A stretch of DNA of 64,000 nt from Chytridium lagenaria (GCA_025449115.1 JAHLKC010000001.1:434001-498000); one strand, 5' to 3'. Shown: positions 10,983-23,472, counted from the first letter of the stretch. Numbers and translations: made by a program. The notes: a model not told the origin generated them from the sequence alone.

Positions 10983-12095
10983 CTAGAATGAGGGAGATGT
11001 GCGCATCAAATAGTAGGGTTGGAAAAAGGGTATGTGTGCGTTGAAACTGAGCTTAAAAGACTTCGCCGAATCATGCCGATGAAGCATCAACACGCAAAGC
11101 TTTTGCGACGTGGTCTTTACCTCTGCTTGAGGTTGGTCGACAGCGTTATCAGCCTGAGCCTTCCTCTTCTTGGCAGCAACATAAGAGCTCTTCATCTTAA
11201 AAAGTCCTTATGAAGACCACACTCGTCTTATTCTGACCTTCCATCTGCCCTCCTCTCGTTCTCATTTGCGCCGGTCGGTGCAGTAGAGTGCCAGTCGCCA
11301 ATAGACTTGTAACCCTGGTCGTGGAGAGCGTTGTATGGCACGTTGTTCTTGATAATGTAAGACCATACTTGCTTGTAGTCCCATGCAGCGAGGACGTTAA
11401 GCTTGAGCATGTTGGGGGTTACAGATGTGTCAATCTCGAGGATGGGAATGGAGGCGCGTTCAGCACCCTGTGACCTCCGCCTGCCAGTGATGGTGACTTG
11501 AGCATTAAAGTTTTCAATAGCGCGACGTCCAGGCTCAACCTTGACGAGATAGTCATAGATATCAGCGTCGGTTTCCCAAAGGCGTTGACCATGTTCTCTC
11601 TCAAAATCAGCAGCAGAGTCACAGTTAGCAGGTTTTACACGTGCAACTTGGTGTTGTAATGCTCTGCCACACGTTGAGACAGGGCGATTGTTTCGGGGAA
11701 GTCTAATAAAAAAGAGAAGGATTAGTATGTGTTTGAAGTGTAAAGAGACATGGAACTTTGAGGTAAACCAACGTAAACTACTCACGGTAAAGGGTGTCAG
11801 GAAAATGAGAGGCACGTCGGTTCCGACAGTCTTGAGAGCAGCGCTCTTTGAAATCAAATCACGGATGGCGAGGCCAGTAAGACCAAATGCGGTAGTCTGA
11901 ACGAGACCTGGGAGGGTAACCACAGCCCAGTCCACAATCTCTTGAGGCGAGAGGACGGCCAGCCTATCATTCAAGAATGCAATGTACTCTGGTGTGATGG
12001 GAAATGCAGCCGTAGCAGGCTTTTGATGCCACGTTCTCTTCGACCACAGATGAGATAGTGGTGTTGTCGGTAGATGTCTCTTGTGAGGGTGCCAT
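10983..12095 (-). CDS. MET16: Phosphoadenylyl-sulfate (PAPS) reductase
   Basis: Reduces PAPS to sulfite with thioredoxin in sulfate assimilation. The protein starts MAPSQETSTDN at ATG 12095. It then shows AFGLTGLAIRDLIS (PP-loop-type region), the dTLYHFPET region split by an intron (about 11706-11790), a conserved block with KPANCDSAADFEREHG, LKLNVLAAWDYKQVWSYI, YNALHDQGYKSIGDWHST, and the catalytic ECGLH-type Cys motif near 11210, read after frame correction. Single-base frame changes are seen near 12022 (an A-run), 11800, 11635, 11236 and 11215. After the Cys motif the frame continues with a basic tail (MKSSYVAAKKRKAQADNAVD) that is unusual for the family; it may end at 10983 or at an unrecognised splice. 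It lies head to head with the sulfite reductase gene. Confidence 0.87.
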
Positions 12096-12792
12096 TTCAA
12101 TGAAGTTGAATGGTTGGAATAGTAGTGATGCGTGAGGAGGATGTAGAGGATGTTTTTTGATCCAAAGTAAATAATAAAACGGGGAATCTGTGCGAGAGCA
12201 GAGGAAGGTATTTAAACGTTCAAGATCTAATAATAAAGTATTTGTAATTAGTATTAGTAATAATGAAATGAATGGATGGATGGATGAATGATAAAAAGAT
12301 GGGCTTGTCCTGTAATAGTAAAATAGGATCTATCAATCAATCAATGTGTGGTTAGAAATCGCGTCATTTGTCAGATAGTATATATTTATTTATATAATTA
12401 TTAATAAAGAAGAAGAGATTTGGAATCGAAAAAGAGAAGGAAGAAAAAAAACATTTGCCAATGATTTACTATTGAAATTGCGACATTGCCAACCAATCAA
12501 ATGGCAGATATCCACGCTTCGTCACTTTTATCCAATGGAATGATGGTATTTCACAGTGTATGTATGTAAATAGTTCTTGCTGACAATTCAATTGTGCTTT
12601 TAAATCTATTAATTCTTTTGTTTTATTTTAATCTCCTTCACCAGCTTATTTATTTATTTATTTATTATTCTCACTGCTTTCATTCTTTTTATCCGATCGT
12701 TGGAACTTGTCTGGACATAATAAATAATTAACACTCTATTTCTTTTTATTCTATTCTACATATTCAAATATCGTAAAAAGCCTTCATCAACC
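12096..12792. promoter_or_regulatory. Bidirectional promoter with three CCAAT boxes
   Basis: A 697-base divergent spacer between the PAPS reductase and sulfite reductase genes. CCAAT occurs three times in the same orientation at 12458, 12493 and 12532, spaced 35 and 39 bases. CCAAT boxes bind the Hap2/3/5 (NF-Y) complex in fungi; their use here is inferred. No CACGTG (Cbf1-type) site was noticed. Simple repeats include ATGG/ATGA units near 12270-12290, TCAA units near 12334 and TTAT units at 12646-12668. Confidence 0.5.
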
Positions 12793-15700
12793 ATGCCCAT
12801 CAGCGTGGGATCAACATCATCCCAACACAATCATCCTAACGCATACAATGCTCGAACCGTGAGTCTTACTTTTTCCTAGACTTTCAATGGATGTGAAACT
12901 TGTAGCTATAGCTAACCTGTCATGATGAACATTATAAAAAAAAGGCTATCGCATACGCTGTCTACGCTGCTTCAGATGACATCGTCATCGTTTCCGACAT
13001 TGCTGGAAAGACTTCACATGCAGTCCCTTCTGACCTCCTTTTGAGCTGGTCAGATTACCGTGAAAAGAATTCGCACGGCTTGGTGCCTGTCCTGAAGCAG
13101 GTCAGGAACCCAAGAGCAAATCTCATTCAAGAGCTTCTTTTGGCCGAAAAGAGGGCAAACTCGTCGTCGTCGTCGTCAACCAGCGTCTCTGTCATTCTCG
13201 ATGCATCTCACCTCGTCAACTCTGTTCCTGCTTTGTACCATATTGCAGGAAACCGTGAAGGCGCTGCTTCGTCTACCGCTTCCTCTCGTACAACTCTTCA
13301 CGTCGTTCTTCCATCATGGGCTGCCTCCACTCAGGCTCTCGCCTTTGTTTCTCACATCTCGCCATTCGCCGTACTTCTTGCCCCCGAGGGATCCGTGCAA
13401 GAAGTTTATGACCTCTCACACGTTGCTCACCAGATTGCATCGAGCTCGCTTCCCGTCGCTCTCTTCTCATCTGCTCTGGCCGATGGGTTCTCCAAGATTA
13501 ACCTTCGTACATCGGTTAGTTTCCGCTCCTACGACTCTAACCAAACAGCTATGCATCAAAACATGAAGATCTGACAGCGACTCCTTTCTTTCTTTTTTGT
13601 TACTTAATAGAATAAAGTCGAATCCGGATCGGGCGACACGATCAAGTCCATCGAGTCGGCTCTTGCCTCTATCGTTCCTGCCTCGACCGAGGCCACATCT
13701 GCTACTGTTGCCTACAGTCCCTTCGAGTACACTGGCTCAGCCACCGCTACCCATATTCTCGTAGTTCTTGGCACCGCCCCTCGCACACTTGAGCAGGCCC
13801 TCACTGCTTCTTCCGCCCATAAGGATCTTGGTGTTGTCCGCGTCCGTGTCCTCAGGCCCTGGTCTGCTTCTCATTTACTCTCCGTCGTCCCGACCTCTGC
13901 TACCCACCTTGTTGTAGTGGACGCAACTACGTCGTCGTCCGCCTCTTCCACCACTGGATTGGGCTTTGGGCAACTTTTCTTGGACGTGGCTGGAAGTTTC
14001 CACTCTGGTCTTTGGACTGGTGCTGACCTTCCTTCATTACGTGAGGCTAGAGTCAGACTCTCTGCGGGACAGACTGTCACTATCGAGGCGGCTAAGGCGA
14101 TCCTTGATGTTATTGGTGCATCTTTTGTGTCCGCTGAGACTGGAGCTGCACCTTCATTTACTGTTGACGTCAGGAACCTGAATGTGCCGTCGGTGAGTAT
14201 TTTGCGTAATTTTAGTATTCCTTTGAAATTTAACGTTGACCAATGTTTTCTCTGGTGTCTAAAGGCTGTGACCGCCACTGTTGGAGCTCCGTGTCTGGAG
14301 ACATTCCCGATGCCGACCTTGAGACCCCGTACTTGTCGATTCTGAACCAACTCTTCCGCGATCGTCTCGACCTTGCCAACGTTTTGGACGCCCAATCACT
14401 CCTCACACCTCCCGACGCTTCTGGAGAAGGTAGCGCTCAAGACGGTACCAGTGCCGAATATGGGCTTGGTCTTCACCTTGCTCGCATCCGTGAACGCGAC
14501 CAAGTTATCTCTTCTATCCGCTCTGCCGTCGCATCTCCCAAGGTGCCTCCCACACTCGCGGCCTCCCTTAACACGTGGCTCCAGGCCGAGTCCTCAGAGC
14601 CAAAGCTGACCACACCAAGGCTGGAACTGAAGCCATTGCAGCCCTCGAGTCGTTTAAGGGCACCAAAAACGATGTTGTTGAGTCGCTTTTGTCCAAGCTT
14701 TCAGCAATATCTGAGGTCTTGACCTCCGCAACACCTTCGGGTGGATTTTGGGGGAGACCGTCTCGCTTACGACATTGGCACTTCGGGTGTTCATCAAGTC
14801 ATCGCGTCCAAGGCTAATGTCAACATCTTGATCTTGGACACTCAGCCTTACAGTGAGAAGAAGTCATCAAAGGCTGCTGATATCCGCAAGAAGGACATTG
14901 GATTGTATGCCATGACCTATGGAGGTGTCTACGTCTCCTCTGTTGCTCTTCAAGCCAACTACTCTGGTGTCGTCCGTGCTCTTCAGGAGGCTGACACGTT
15001 TGATGGACCCAGTGTTGTCCTTGCTTACGCTCCTCGTGTTGTGCTTAACCGTGGTGGTGTTGTCAAAGGCGGCGGTGGCATTGCCGCCACTGCTGCTCTT
15101 GCCGCCCTTAAGGAAACTAAGCTGGCTGTCGACGAAGGCTACTGGCCTTTGTACGTTGGAACCCCAAAGTCACTGACGACGCCAAGAATTCCACCTTGAT
15201 TCCGAGAAGATGAGGGAAGAGCTTAAGGCTTTCCTTGACCGTGATGCGCATTTTGCGTTGTGGCGTCCACGGCTGAACCTGAGCCTGAGCTTACCCCTGC
15301 GCCGAACAAGATTTGAAGGACACGATGGAAGGCCAAGATTCGTGAGAGTTATGAAGCTCTCCTTGCGAGTTTGAATGCTACGCCTGTGCTTATTTTGTAT
15401 GGGTCTGATGGAGGGAATGCTGCTGCTTATGCTAAACGCATGGGGGCTGAGGCTAGACAGAGGGATTGAAGCCAAGGTTGCTGTGATGGATGATGTCCCT
15501 GTTGAGCAGTTACCGAAACACAAGCATGTTGTTTTTGTTGTTTCCACGGCTGGTCAGGAGAGTTTCCGGGTAATTCGAGGGAGACTTGGAAGGCATTGCA
15601 AGGGTTGAATGCCGCTGAGGCGAACTTGGCGGATGTGAAGTTCGCAGTGTTTGCGATGGGTGATTCGCATTACTGGCCGCTTCCGTCTGATGCTCATTAC

Positions 15701-17788
15701 TTTTGTAAGTCTGGGAAGGACCTTGATGCCCGGCTTGGGGCGCTTGGGGCTCAGAGGATGCTTGAGGCTGGGCTTGGTGATGATCGGGCTCCTGATGGGC
15801 CTATGACAGCTTATAAGAGCTGGACGCCTGATCTTTGGTCGGCCCTTGGTGTTGCTGGCGTTGAGGTTTCTGACGCCGCTGCCCTTGCCGCTGGTCCTAC
15901 TGACGATGCTATTAAAGAAGCGTCTAATTTCCTCCGTGGTTCCATCGCCGCTGGACTCGTTGACACGTCAACGGGCCAACTCGCTGATCTTGACACCAAG
16001 ATTACAAAGTTCCATGGTATCTACCAGCAAGATGATCGTGATATCCGTGACGCGAGAGCAAGGGCTGGGCTTGAGAAGGCGTTTAGTTTTATGATTAGGG
16101 TTAGAGTTCCTGGTGGTGTTTCGACACCTGAGCAGTGGTTGGCTATGGATGAGATTGCGGATCGACATGCTAATGGGACGTTGAAGTTGACGACTAGGCA
16201 GACGTTCCAGTTCCATGGGGTGTTGAAGAGGAATTTGAAAAAGACGATGCAGGAGATTAACCAGTCTTTAATGGGTGTGTATTTTTTTTTTTTTATTACT
16301 CTATGTTTTTCCTGTTTGTCTGATGCTGTAAGCTAATCTTGAATTTTTTTGTAGACACCATTGCTGCATGCGGTGATGTCAACCGTAACGTCATGTGTAA
16401 TACCATTCCCAACCACTCTCCCCTCCACGCCGACGTGTTTGAGTTTACCAAGAGATTCAGTGAGCACCTCCTTCCCAAGACCAACGCCTACCACGAGATT
16501 TGGCTCGACAAAAAAGGTCATTCTCACCTCTGAAGACATTGAGCCTATTTACGGCAAAGCCTACCTCCCTCGTAAATTCAAAGTTGCCGTTGCGGTACCC
16601 CCTTACAACGATGTTGACGTGTTTGCCCACGATTTGGGGTACATTGCTGTGGAGGAGAATGGTCGGTTACTCGGCTTTAACGTGACTGTGGGTGGTGGCA
16701 TGGGGATGACGCATGGGATGAAGACAACTTACCCACGACTTGGTGATGTCATTGGGTTCTGTACACCCGATCAGGCGCTAGAAGTTGGGAGCAGGTTGTG
16801 TGCGTTCAACGTGATTTCGGAGACCGGACCAACCGCAAGCACGCACGGTTGAAGTACACGATTGATGATCGTGGGATTGAATGGTTTGTGACCGAGTTGG
16901 AGTCGAGGCTTGGATACAAGCTTGCGCCTGCACGGCCTTACAAGTTTACGAACGAATGGGGATAGGTATGGATGGATTCAGGCGCAGGATGGGACGTGGA
17001 GTTACACGTTGTTTGTGCAGAATGGGAGGGTTAAGGATACCCCTAAACAAAGGTATAAGACGGGGTTGAGGGAGGTTGCCAAGACTTTGGAGAAGCTTGC
17101 GAAACCATTTGCAGTGTCCAGTCGTGCGCGCCCGGAATTCCGTCTTAGTCCCAACCAGAATCTTGTGATTGCCAATATCCCCTCTGGGGAGCGGTTGAAG
17201 GTTGAGGAGATGTTGAGGGAGCATGGGATTGAGAATGGACAGTTGTCGGGGTTGAGGTTGAACTCGATGGCTTGTGTTGCGTTGCCGACTTGTGCGCTTG
17301 CCATGGCGGAGAGTGAACGGTATTTGCCGGATCTTGTGGGAGGATTGAGGGGTTGTTGGGGAGCAAGGGTTGAGGGAGGATGCGATTAGTATTAGGATGA
17401 CAGGATGTCCTAATGGATGCGCGAGGCCGCAGATTGCTGAGATTGCGTTTGTTGGGAAAGGTATGTTTTTCTTTTTTTCTTCTTTTTACACTTTACCTTT
17501 CATGCCCTTTTTTTTTTACCACTGTATATTGATACCTTGTGTTTTTTTATGATTTACGCAATAGCTCCCGGCTCGTACAACATGTACCTTGGTGGTGGTC
17601 ATAACGGTGAACGACTCAACAAGATTTTCAAGGAGAGTGTAGGCGAGGAAGAGATTTTGGCGTCACTCAAGCCGATTGTGAAGGATTACGCGTTGTCGAG
17701 GGTGGATGGAGAGCATTTTGGAGATTTTGTGATTCGGAAGGGGTATGTGAAGGCGACGTTGAAGGGGAAGGATTTCCATGATATTTGA
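12793..17788 (+). CDS. MET5: Sulfite reductase (NADPH) hemoprotein beta subunit
   Basis: Reduces sulfite to sulfide with siroheme and a 4Fe-4S cluster. The fungal multidomain plan is seen in order: a pyruvate-ferredoxin-oxidoreductase-like N-terminal region, a TPP-enzyme-like segment ([20 protein letters not shown]), a flavodoxin-like domain ([29 protein letters not shown]), then the sulfite reductase core ([40 protein letters not shown]). Cluster ligands are visible as C-x5-C in CVALPTC and C-x3-C in GCPNGC. Introns: about 12860-12946, 13516-13610, 14192-14263, 16275-16354 and 17461-17564. The start is ATG 12793. Many one-base frame breaks are needed between about 14270 and 17370 (for example near 14590, 14740, 15190, 15560, 16515, 16835, 16965, 17360). 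Length of about 1500 residues fits the family. Confidence 0.88.
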
Positions 17789-19792
17789 TGGCTCTTTTTT
17801 CTTTGTTTACGTTCCATGTTGTGTCGATCACGCTTTGTCCTGTGTTAGTGTCTCATTAGTCTTTTTTTTTTTGTTTGCCTTTTTTCGCGGCGTTAGGGTG
17901 GCTATAGGAACCCATTTCTCTTTGAATTTTTTTTTTTGTCTTCTTTGGTTATGTTTTTGTTGTTGTGGGTATGTACCTAGGTAGTTTCAATCACTCGCTT
18001 CTTTGCATTTTTCGATGCCTGTTTTCTGCTTCCTTTTTACTTTTTAGCAAAAGAAAATATACTCTACTTTTGTTTATATTTTACAAGTGTTTTTGGTGTA
18101 TTAGGGATGGTTAATTTTATCATTTATTATTTTAAGTGAAAAAAACATTTAAAAAAAGAATAAAAAATTTCAAAGAAAAGGAATCTGCGCAGCTTCTTGC
18201 ATTGCCACGGGCGCAGAAAAAAAAAAAATACAAGACACCCCTTGGACGTGTAGTACAACGACAGCCCGCTGTTTGGCCGAGACCATTTCTTTCCAAATGA
18301 GGATGGGACATGCGTATTATTATTATTATGTGTTAATTACATTACTGAACCCACCCAACCTCCTCAACAACAGCCAGCAGCAGGTAAAGAAGCAGCTTGA
18401 TATTTATTATAATATTTATTTATTTATTTATTTATCATGCAGCCCTTCCCCTTGCTTGCATCGCCGTATTCGGCCATGCAAAGGGCGTCCGTCATGGGAT
18501 TTCAAATTATTTAATATGTAATAGATAAATAAAATATGTACTTTACGAAGAGGCGCTGGCTGATGCTTTGAGTGAGTATTTTAATGATATGTATGGGCCT
18601 CACGTGTATTCATTCTCTCAATGCTGAGATGATGAGTGACGGGTTAAATTATTTGATAGAGAAACGTCTTTTGCGTAAAGGTGTTTTTCTCAAGTGCTAC
18701 TTTCGCACACTTTTTTTTTTACTCTTTTTTTGTTTATCGTTGTTTGTTTTTTTTTGGGTTTTGAAGGGTATGTGGTTGTTTTTTTTCCTATAGTCACGGA
18801 AGGACTATTTTACGTATTTTTGCATACCATCATCCAATGAATCGGAATATTGTTATAATCGTTGTAGTAATATGTTACGTATGTACCTCATCGGAAAACT
18901 TTAGATTTCGGGTTTTTTTTGTTGTTGTTTCAGGAATCAGGAATCAGGGGGAGGGTGAGTGTTTACTTTTTTTTTTCTTTCCTTTCTTTCTTCCTTCCTT
19001 CCTTCCTAATAGGTATATAATAATAATCCTTGAGCAACCATTGTAGTACATGTGTGATACAAAGTGTCAAAGTTTTGTTGATGTGTGTTACCTTGTCAGT
19101 GAAAGAGAGAAAGGTGAAGGCTCATGTGGGACCTCCAAGCACTCTTTCGTATTTCCATAAATGTAAATATTATTTATTTATTATTTATTTATTTATTGAT
19201 TCCCGTGGGTATTTATTAATAAATAATAAATAAACAAATTAATTAGATAAAATGTAAATATACTATTATTTGGTGTCTTGATAAATATATAGTAATAATG
19301 TATATTACATACTAATATATATTATATAATAATACATTTAAAAGTGTAGGAGTATAAATAGCTAGACCTTTACATCCATCCCCCCGCTTCCACCCCTTTC
19401 TTATTTCTATTACTACATTCAGCTATATTAATAATATAATAATAACATACATTACACTTAGGTAGATTACTTTGTTAAACAACAAAAGGTATTCCATACA
19501 TATATATATATATTATATATTATATATTCCATTTTATTTACATACTTGATGCCCATCCATATTGTTATTTTACATGTTTTTATCATCTTTTATCTATATT
19601 TACATGCATACTGCATGCATACTACATGCCTATATACATGTGATTTTCTTGTTTATTTATTTATTTATTCCATTTCTATCATATACCCTATATTGATTTT
19701 ATTCAATTCATCTTTTTATTCATCATTGGATTACCCTTAGCATCTCTTTGTTTTACATCCACAATACGCTACGATCAAGGAGGAGGAGGAGG
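17789..19792. other. 2 kb AT-rich gene-poor spacer
   Basis: The longest stretch without a gene. It is rich in T-runs and A/T repeats: TTTA units about 18413-18434, CTTT/CTTC units about 18977-19007, TTTA units about 19164-19196, and TA repeats about 19500-19527. The 3' UTR of the sulfite reductase gene and the promoter of the ceramidase gene must lie at its ends. No tRNA, rRNA or convincing ORF was seen; the short ORFs here are low-complexity Phe/Tyr/Ile-rich translations of AT-rich DNA. Confidence 0.6.
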
Positions 19793-22700
19793 ATGTCTCA
19801 ACACAACCTCATCGTGCTCATCATCGCACTCGTCCTTTCTCTGACTGCATTCGCTTCCGCAGCATCAGCATCAGAAACATGGTCAAGATCAAATGAGAGA
19901 CGTTCAAACTCTGCCAACCCGGGATGGCTGGTAAGATGCCAATTCCTTAATTTCCCCCATCACATCATGCATCATTGCACTCAAAGCTAACTGGCATTTT
20001 GCGATTAGGTTGGTGTGGGTATGGGCGACATCACCCCTCCCATTGGAGAGCTTAACATGATGGGTCAGTTTTGAATTGACATGTTTATATCTCTCTTTTG
20101 TGATCCTCTGATCTTGTTCTTGTCCTCCATCGCCCTTCAATGCATGGCTGATGCATTCATACTCATCCTCCACCTCTTCATCCACTTATCCACCCACCCA
20201 CTCTCCACTCATCTTCCTCAACCATTTTAATAATAGGTTATGCCAAGCTCGGCCAAAATTCTCGAGGTATTCAGACAAGGCTTTACGCAAGAGGTAGTTC
20301 AAATTCATGTCTTTGCCTTCCAAAAAAACCCTCGCGTTCTTTTCAACACTAACATGATCTCAACAAATCCCCACCAGCCTTCATCTTTGCCTCCCCTTCA
20401 ACCCCATCCTCCCGAATTGTCTACATCTCCACAGACTCCTCCGCCTCATCCCTCCGCATCAAATCCCTCGCCATCTCCTACCTACCCGCCCTCATCGGCA
20501 ACTCCTCCTCCCTCTACACAGACTCCAACATCCTTATCTCATCCACCCACACTCACTCGGGTACCGGCGGCTACAATGATGATTTCTTGTACCAGGTCAC
20601 GTCGTTTGGTGTATACAAGAATGTCCGTGAATTTATGGCCGATGGTATCGCTAGGGCTATTGCGACCGCGCATGCGGATTTGGAAAAGGGTGAGATTGTG
20701 GATGTGGAGGTTGCCGAAGGGTTTGTGGCGGATGCGAGCATGAACAGGAGTCCCAAGGCTTACTTGCAGAACCCTGCTCAGGAAAGAGCAAAGTACGATG
20801 CCAACGTTGATCAGGTGAATTGCTTTATTCCAATTGGTTTCTTTTTCTTCTCTTTTACTCTTCCAATTACTCTTATATCCCGTCCTTTCTTTCTCATACT
20901 CAATCTTTCTTCTCTATGACCATCCTACCAAAACATAGGCCTTCCCCGTTCTCAACATCCGTCCTCGCGTCGCCGCTGGTGAGGCCCCTCGTCGTGCCAA
21001 GGGTGTCGTCAGCTTCTTCCCCGTCCATGGCACATCCATGGACAATAACAACGAGCTTATCTCGGGTGACAACAAGGGAGTCGCGTCCCAAATGTGGGAG
21101 ATTGAAGAACGCATTGTGAACGGTAACAAGGATTTCGTTGCGGCTTTCGGTCAAGCCAACGCGGTGAGTCATTGACAAGTCTATTCATCATCATCAGTTG
21201 TTCTAATCTACCCTTGTTTATTTTAGGCTGACGTCTCGCCTAACATCCAAGGATCCAAATGCACTGACACTGGGCTGCCTTGTGACGGACTCACTGGAAG
21301 CTGCGGTGGCAAGATTGACCTTTGCGTTGCCCGTGGACCCGTAAGTTTGTCTCTCCATATTTTTATATACACCTTAAAACTTTTTAACCACTATATTTCT
21401 CTCCCCTAGGGTTACGAAATCGGTGGCGTCCGTCTTGCAACCCGCACCATCGCCGAGCGTCAATACCTCGCCGCCAAGGCCGCCACTCCCCGTTTCCTTC
21501 TTTCCGGCAACACCATCACCAGCCGTCACGCTTACGTCGACATGTCCGCCATCACCCTCCCCAACGGAGCTCGTACATGCGCGCCATCCATGGGCCAAGC
21601 CTTTGCAGCCGGAACAATTGATGGAACGGTTGGATTGACTGCGCCCAATGGAACCGTGAACCCTGCGTTGAACTTTTTGAGGGATTTGATTTTCACGAGA
21701 CCCAGTAATGAGTTGTTGAAGTGTCATTTACCAAAGACGGTGTTGTTGCCGACTGGGGAGGTGAACATTCCTTATGGATGGCAGCCAAAGGTATTGCCGT
21801 TGCAGGTGTTTGCTGTCGGGCGTGGGTTGGCGTTTGTCGGAGTGTGAGTTCTTTTTTTTTTTATCATCCTTTTCTTTTTTTGTTTCTCTTTGTTGATATG
21901 TTGGTGTTGATATATTGGTTTCGATAGTCCTGGTGAAGTCAGCACCATGTCTGGTCGTCGTATCCGTGACGCCGTCAAGGAGGAACTTGTCAATGGTGGT
22001 GTGATGGATAGCACTGGTGTCGTTCTTCTCGCTGGTCTTGCCAACTCATACTCTTCCTACGTAAGTGTCTTTATCCCTGTTCCTCACTCGGTGTTGGCTA
22101 TTGTGGTAGCCTAAGAGTTGCGATTGTTTAGATTACCACACTTGAGGAGTACCAATTCCAAGCTTACGAGGGTGGATCCACCATCTTTGGTCCTAACACG
22201 CTCAACGCCTACATCTTTATGTTCCGTAAACTCGCCGCTAGCATCTCAGACCCCTCCAAGATGGTCGCCCCAGGTATTTCCTGAAAAACAAAAAAAAAAA
22301 AAGCTTCCCCCTCTCACCCACACAATCTGACTCTTTATTCTAGGCACACCTCCAACTCGCAACTCTGACATCGCCACCGAATCCCCCGTCGTCCTCGACG
22401 CTCCCCCCATCGGTTCTCGCTTTGGCGCCATCACCCTTCAACCCCGACCACCCCGTCACCACCTCCACCCTTGTCCGCGCGAAATACGTTTGCGCGCATC
22501 CCCGCAACGGAGCCGGTAAGACCCGTAACGGGTTGAACGGCGGGAACACGTTTATGACGGTGGAGAAACTCGTCAACGGTCAATGGACGACGGTGTTGGA
22601 TGACTCGGCGTTTGATACTACGTTTGAGTGGAGACGGGATGGTGTTGCGGCGAGTGAGTGTGAGGTGACTTGGAAGGTTGGAGATACTTGGCCTGTCACT

Positions 22701-22889
22701 CGTAAGTTTTTTTCCTTTTCTTTGGAATTTTTTTTTTTTTTGTTTTTGATCAAATGTGTTGATGCCTTCTTTTATTTAGCTGGTACCTACCGGTTCCGTG
22801 GTTTTGGAACCAGTAAAGTCATCATCCCCTTTGTGGGCGACAGGTTCACTGATTTCAGCGCTACCACCAACAGCTTTGTCGTCGTTTAA
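19793..22889 (+). CDS. Neutral/alkaline ceramidase, secreted
   Basis: Hydrolyses ceramide to sphingosine and fatty acid. A signal peptide (MSQHNLIVLIIALVLSL, then small residues) is followed by VGVGMGDITPPIGELNMMGY, the zinc-site motif STHTHSGTGGY, a FFPVHGTSM block, and SGDNKGVASQMWE, FGQANADVSPN, all typical of neutral ceramidases. The C-terminal immunoglobulin-like domain has VRAKYVCAHPRN and GTYRFRGFG. Introns: about 19930-20008, 20064-20236, 20292-20381, 20815-20938, 21163-21227, 21341-21409, 21845-21927, 22062-22131, 22274-22343 and 22702-22779. One frame break near 22445 (a C-rich run) separates the catalytic part from the C-terminal domain. About 740 residues, as usual. The start at 19793 is the only ATG that gives a good signal peptide. 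Confidence 0.9.
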
Positions 22890-23472
22890 ACTCTCACATT
22901 CCTTCCCCGACTCCAAAAAAAACCCCCCCTTTCCCATCTTTCTTTTTTCGCCGGTTCCACTCTCCCTTTTTGTCACCCACTCTCTCCCTGACCCAGTCTT
23001 TTGTTTTTGTTTTTTTTTTGGAAGGCCCCATACTATTTTTTTGGGGGGTGAACAAAGCGTCTTATTTTGTGCGCAGTTTTTTGGAAGACCCCATACTATA
23101 TTTTGGGGGGAGGGAATGAAGCGTCTTATGTTGTGCGCAAAGTTTGCGGGGAGTTGCTTTTTTTTTTTTCCTTTTTTTGGATTGTGTGTTAAACCTCTTA
23201 TGTTGTTAAGCCTCTTATGTGAGCCTGCCTTTGAATTTTTGGAATAAAAATGAAGGTGCTGGATATATGTGTCGTTTTTGGATTTGTAGCAAGCCGAGGA
23301 TAAAGGGGCATTGTCGAGCAAAATAGTCATGAAAGCATGCATATCAACCAAGCCAAAGCAATAGCAGGTAATGGATTCATGGCACTAACAACAATGAGAC
23401 CAGAGATGGACTATCCCAGTTCTATCTATTTACAAGGATTACTGTAATGTGCGTGTGTGTGGGGGGGGTATA
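22890..23472. other. Convergent spacer, ceramidase / LRR protein
   Basis: Holds both 3' UTRs and the tandem duplication listed separately. G and T runs are frequent, including a run of Gs near 23461. No gene is supported. Confidence 0.5.
23014..23142. repeat. Imperfect 62-63 bp tandem duplication
   Basis: Two copies lie back to back, 23014-23076 and 23077-23140. Both have the order T-run, GGAAG(G/A)CCCCATACTAT, a T/A-run, GGGGGG, GAA(C/T), AAGCGTCTTAT, TTGTGCGCA. They differ at scattered positions. Further decayed pieces (CCTCTTATG twice) follow to about 23222. The repeat sits in the likely 3' UTR of the ceramidase gene. Confidence 0.75.

Noticed and set aside
1494..17788. Programmed frameshifting as explanation of frame breaks
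   Set aside because: Too many sites, in both directions, in unrelated genes, without shared slippery motifs; homopolymer errors fit better.
22776..23351. 191-codon minus-strand ORF opposite the ceramidase 3' end
   Set aside because: Antisense to a confirmed coding exon and to the tandem repeat; Lys-rich because of T-runs on the other strand.
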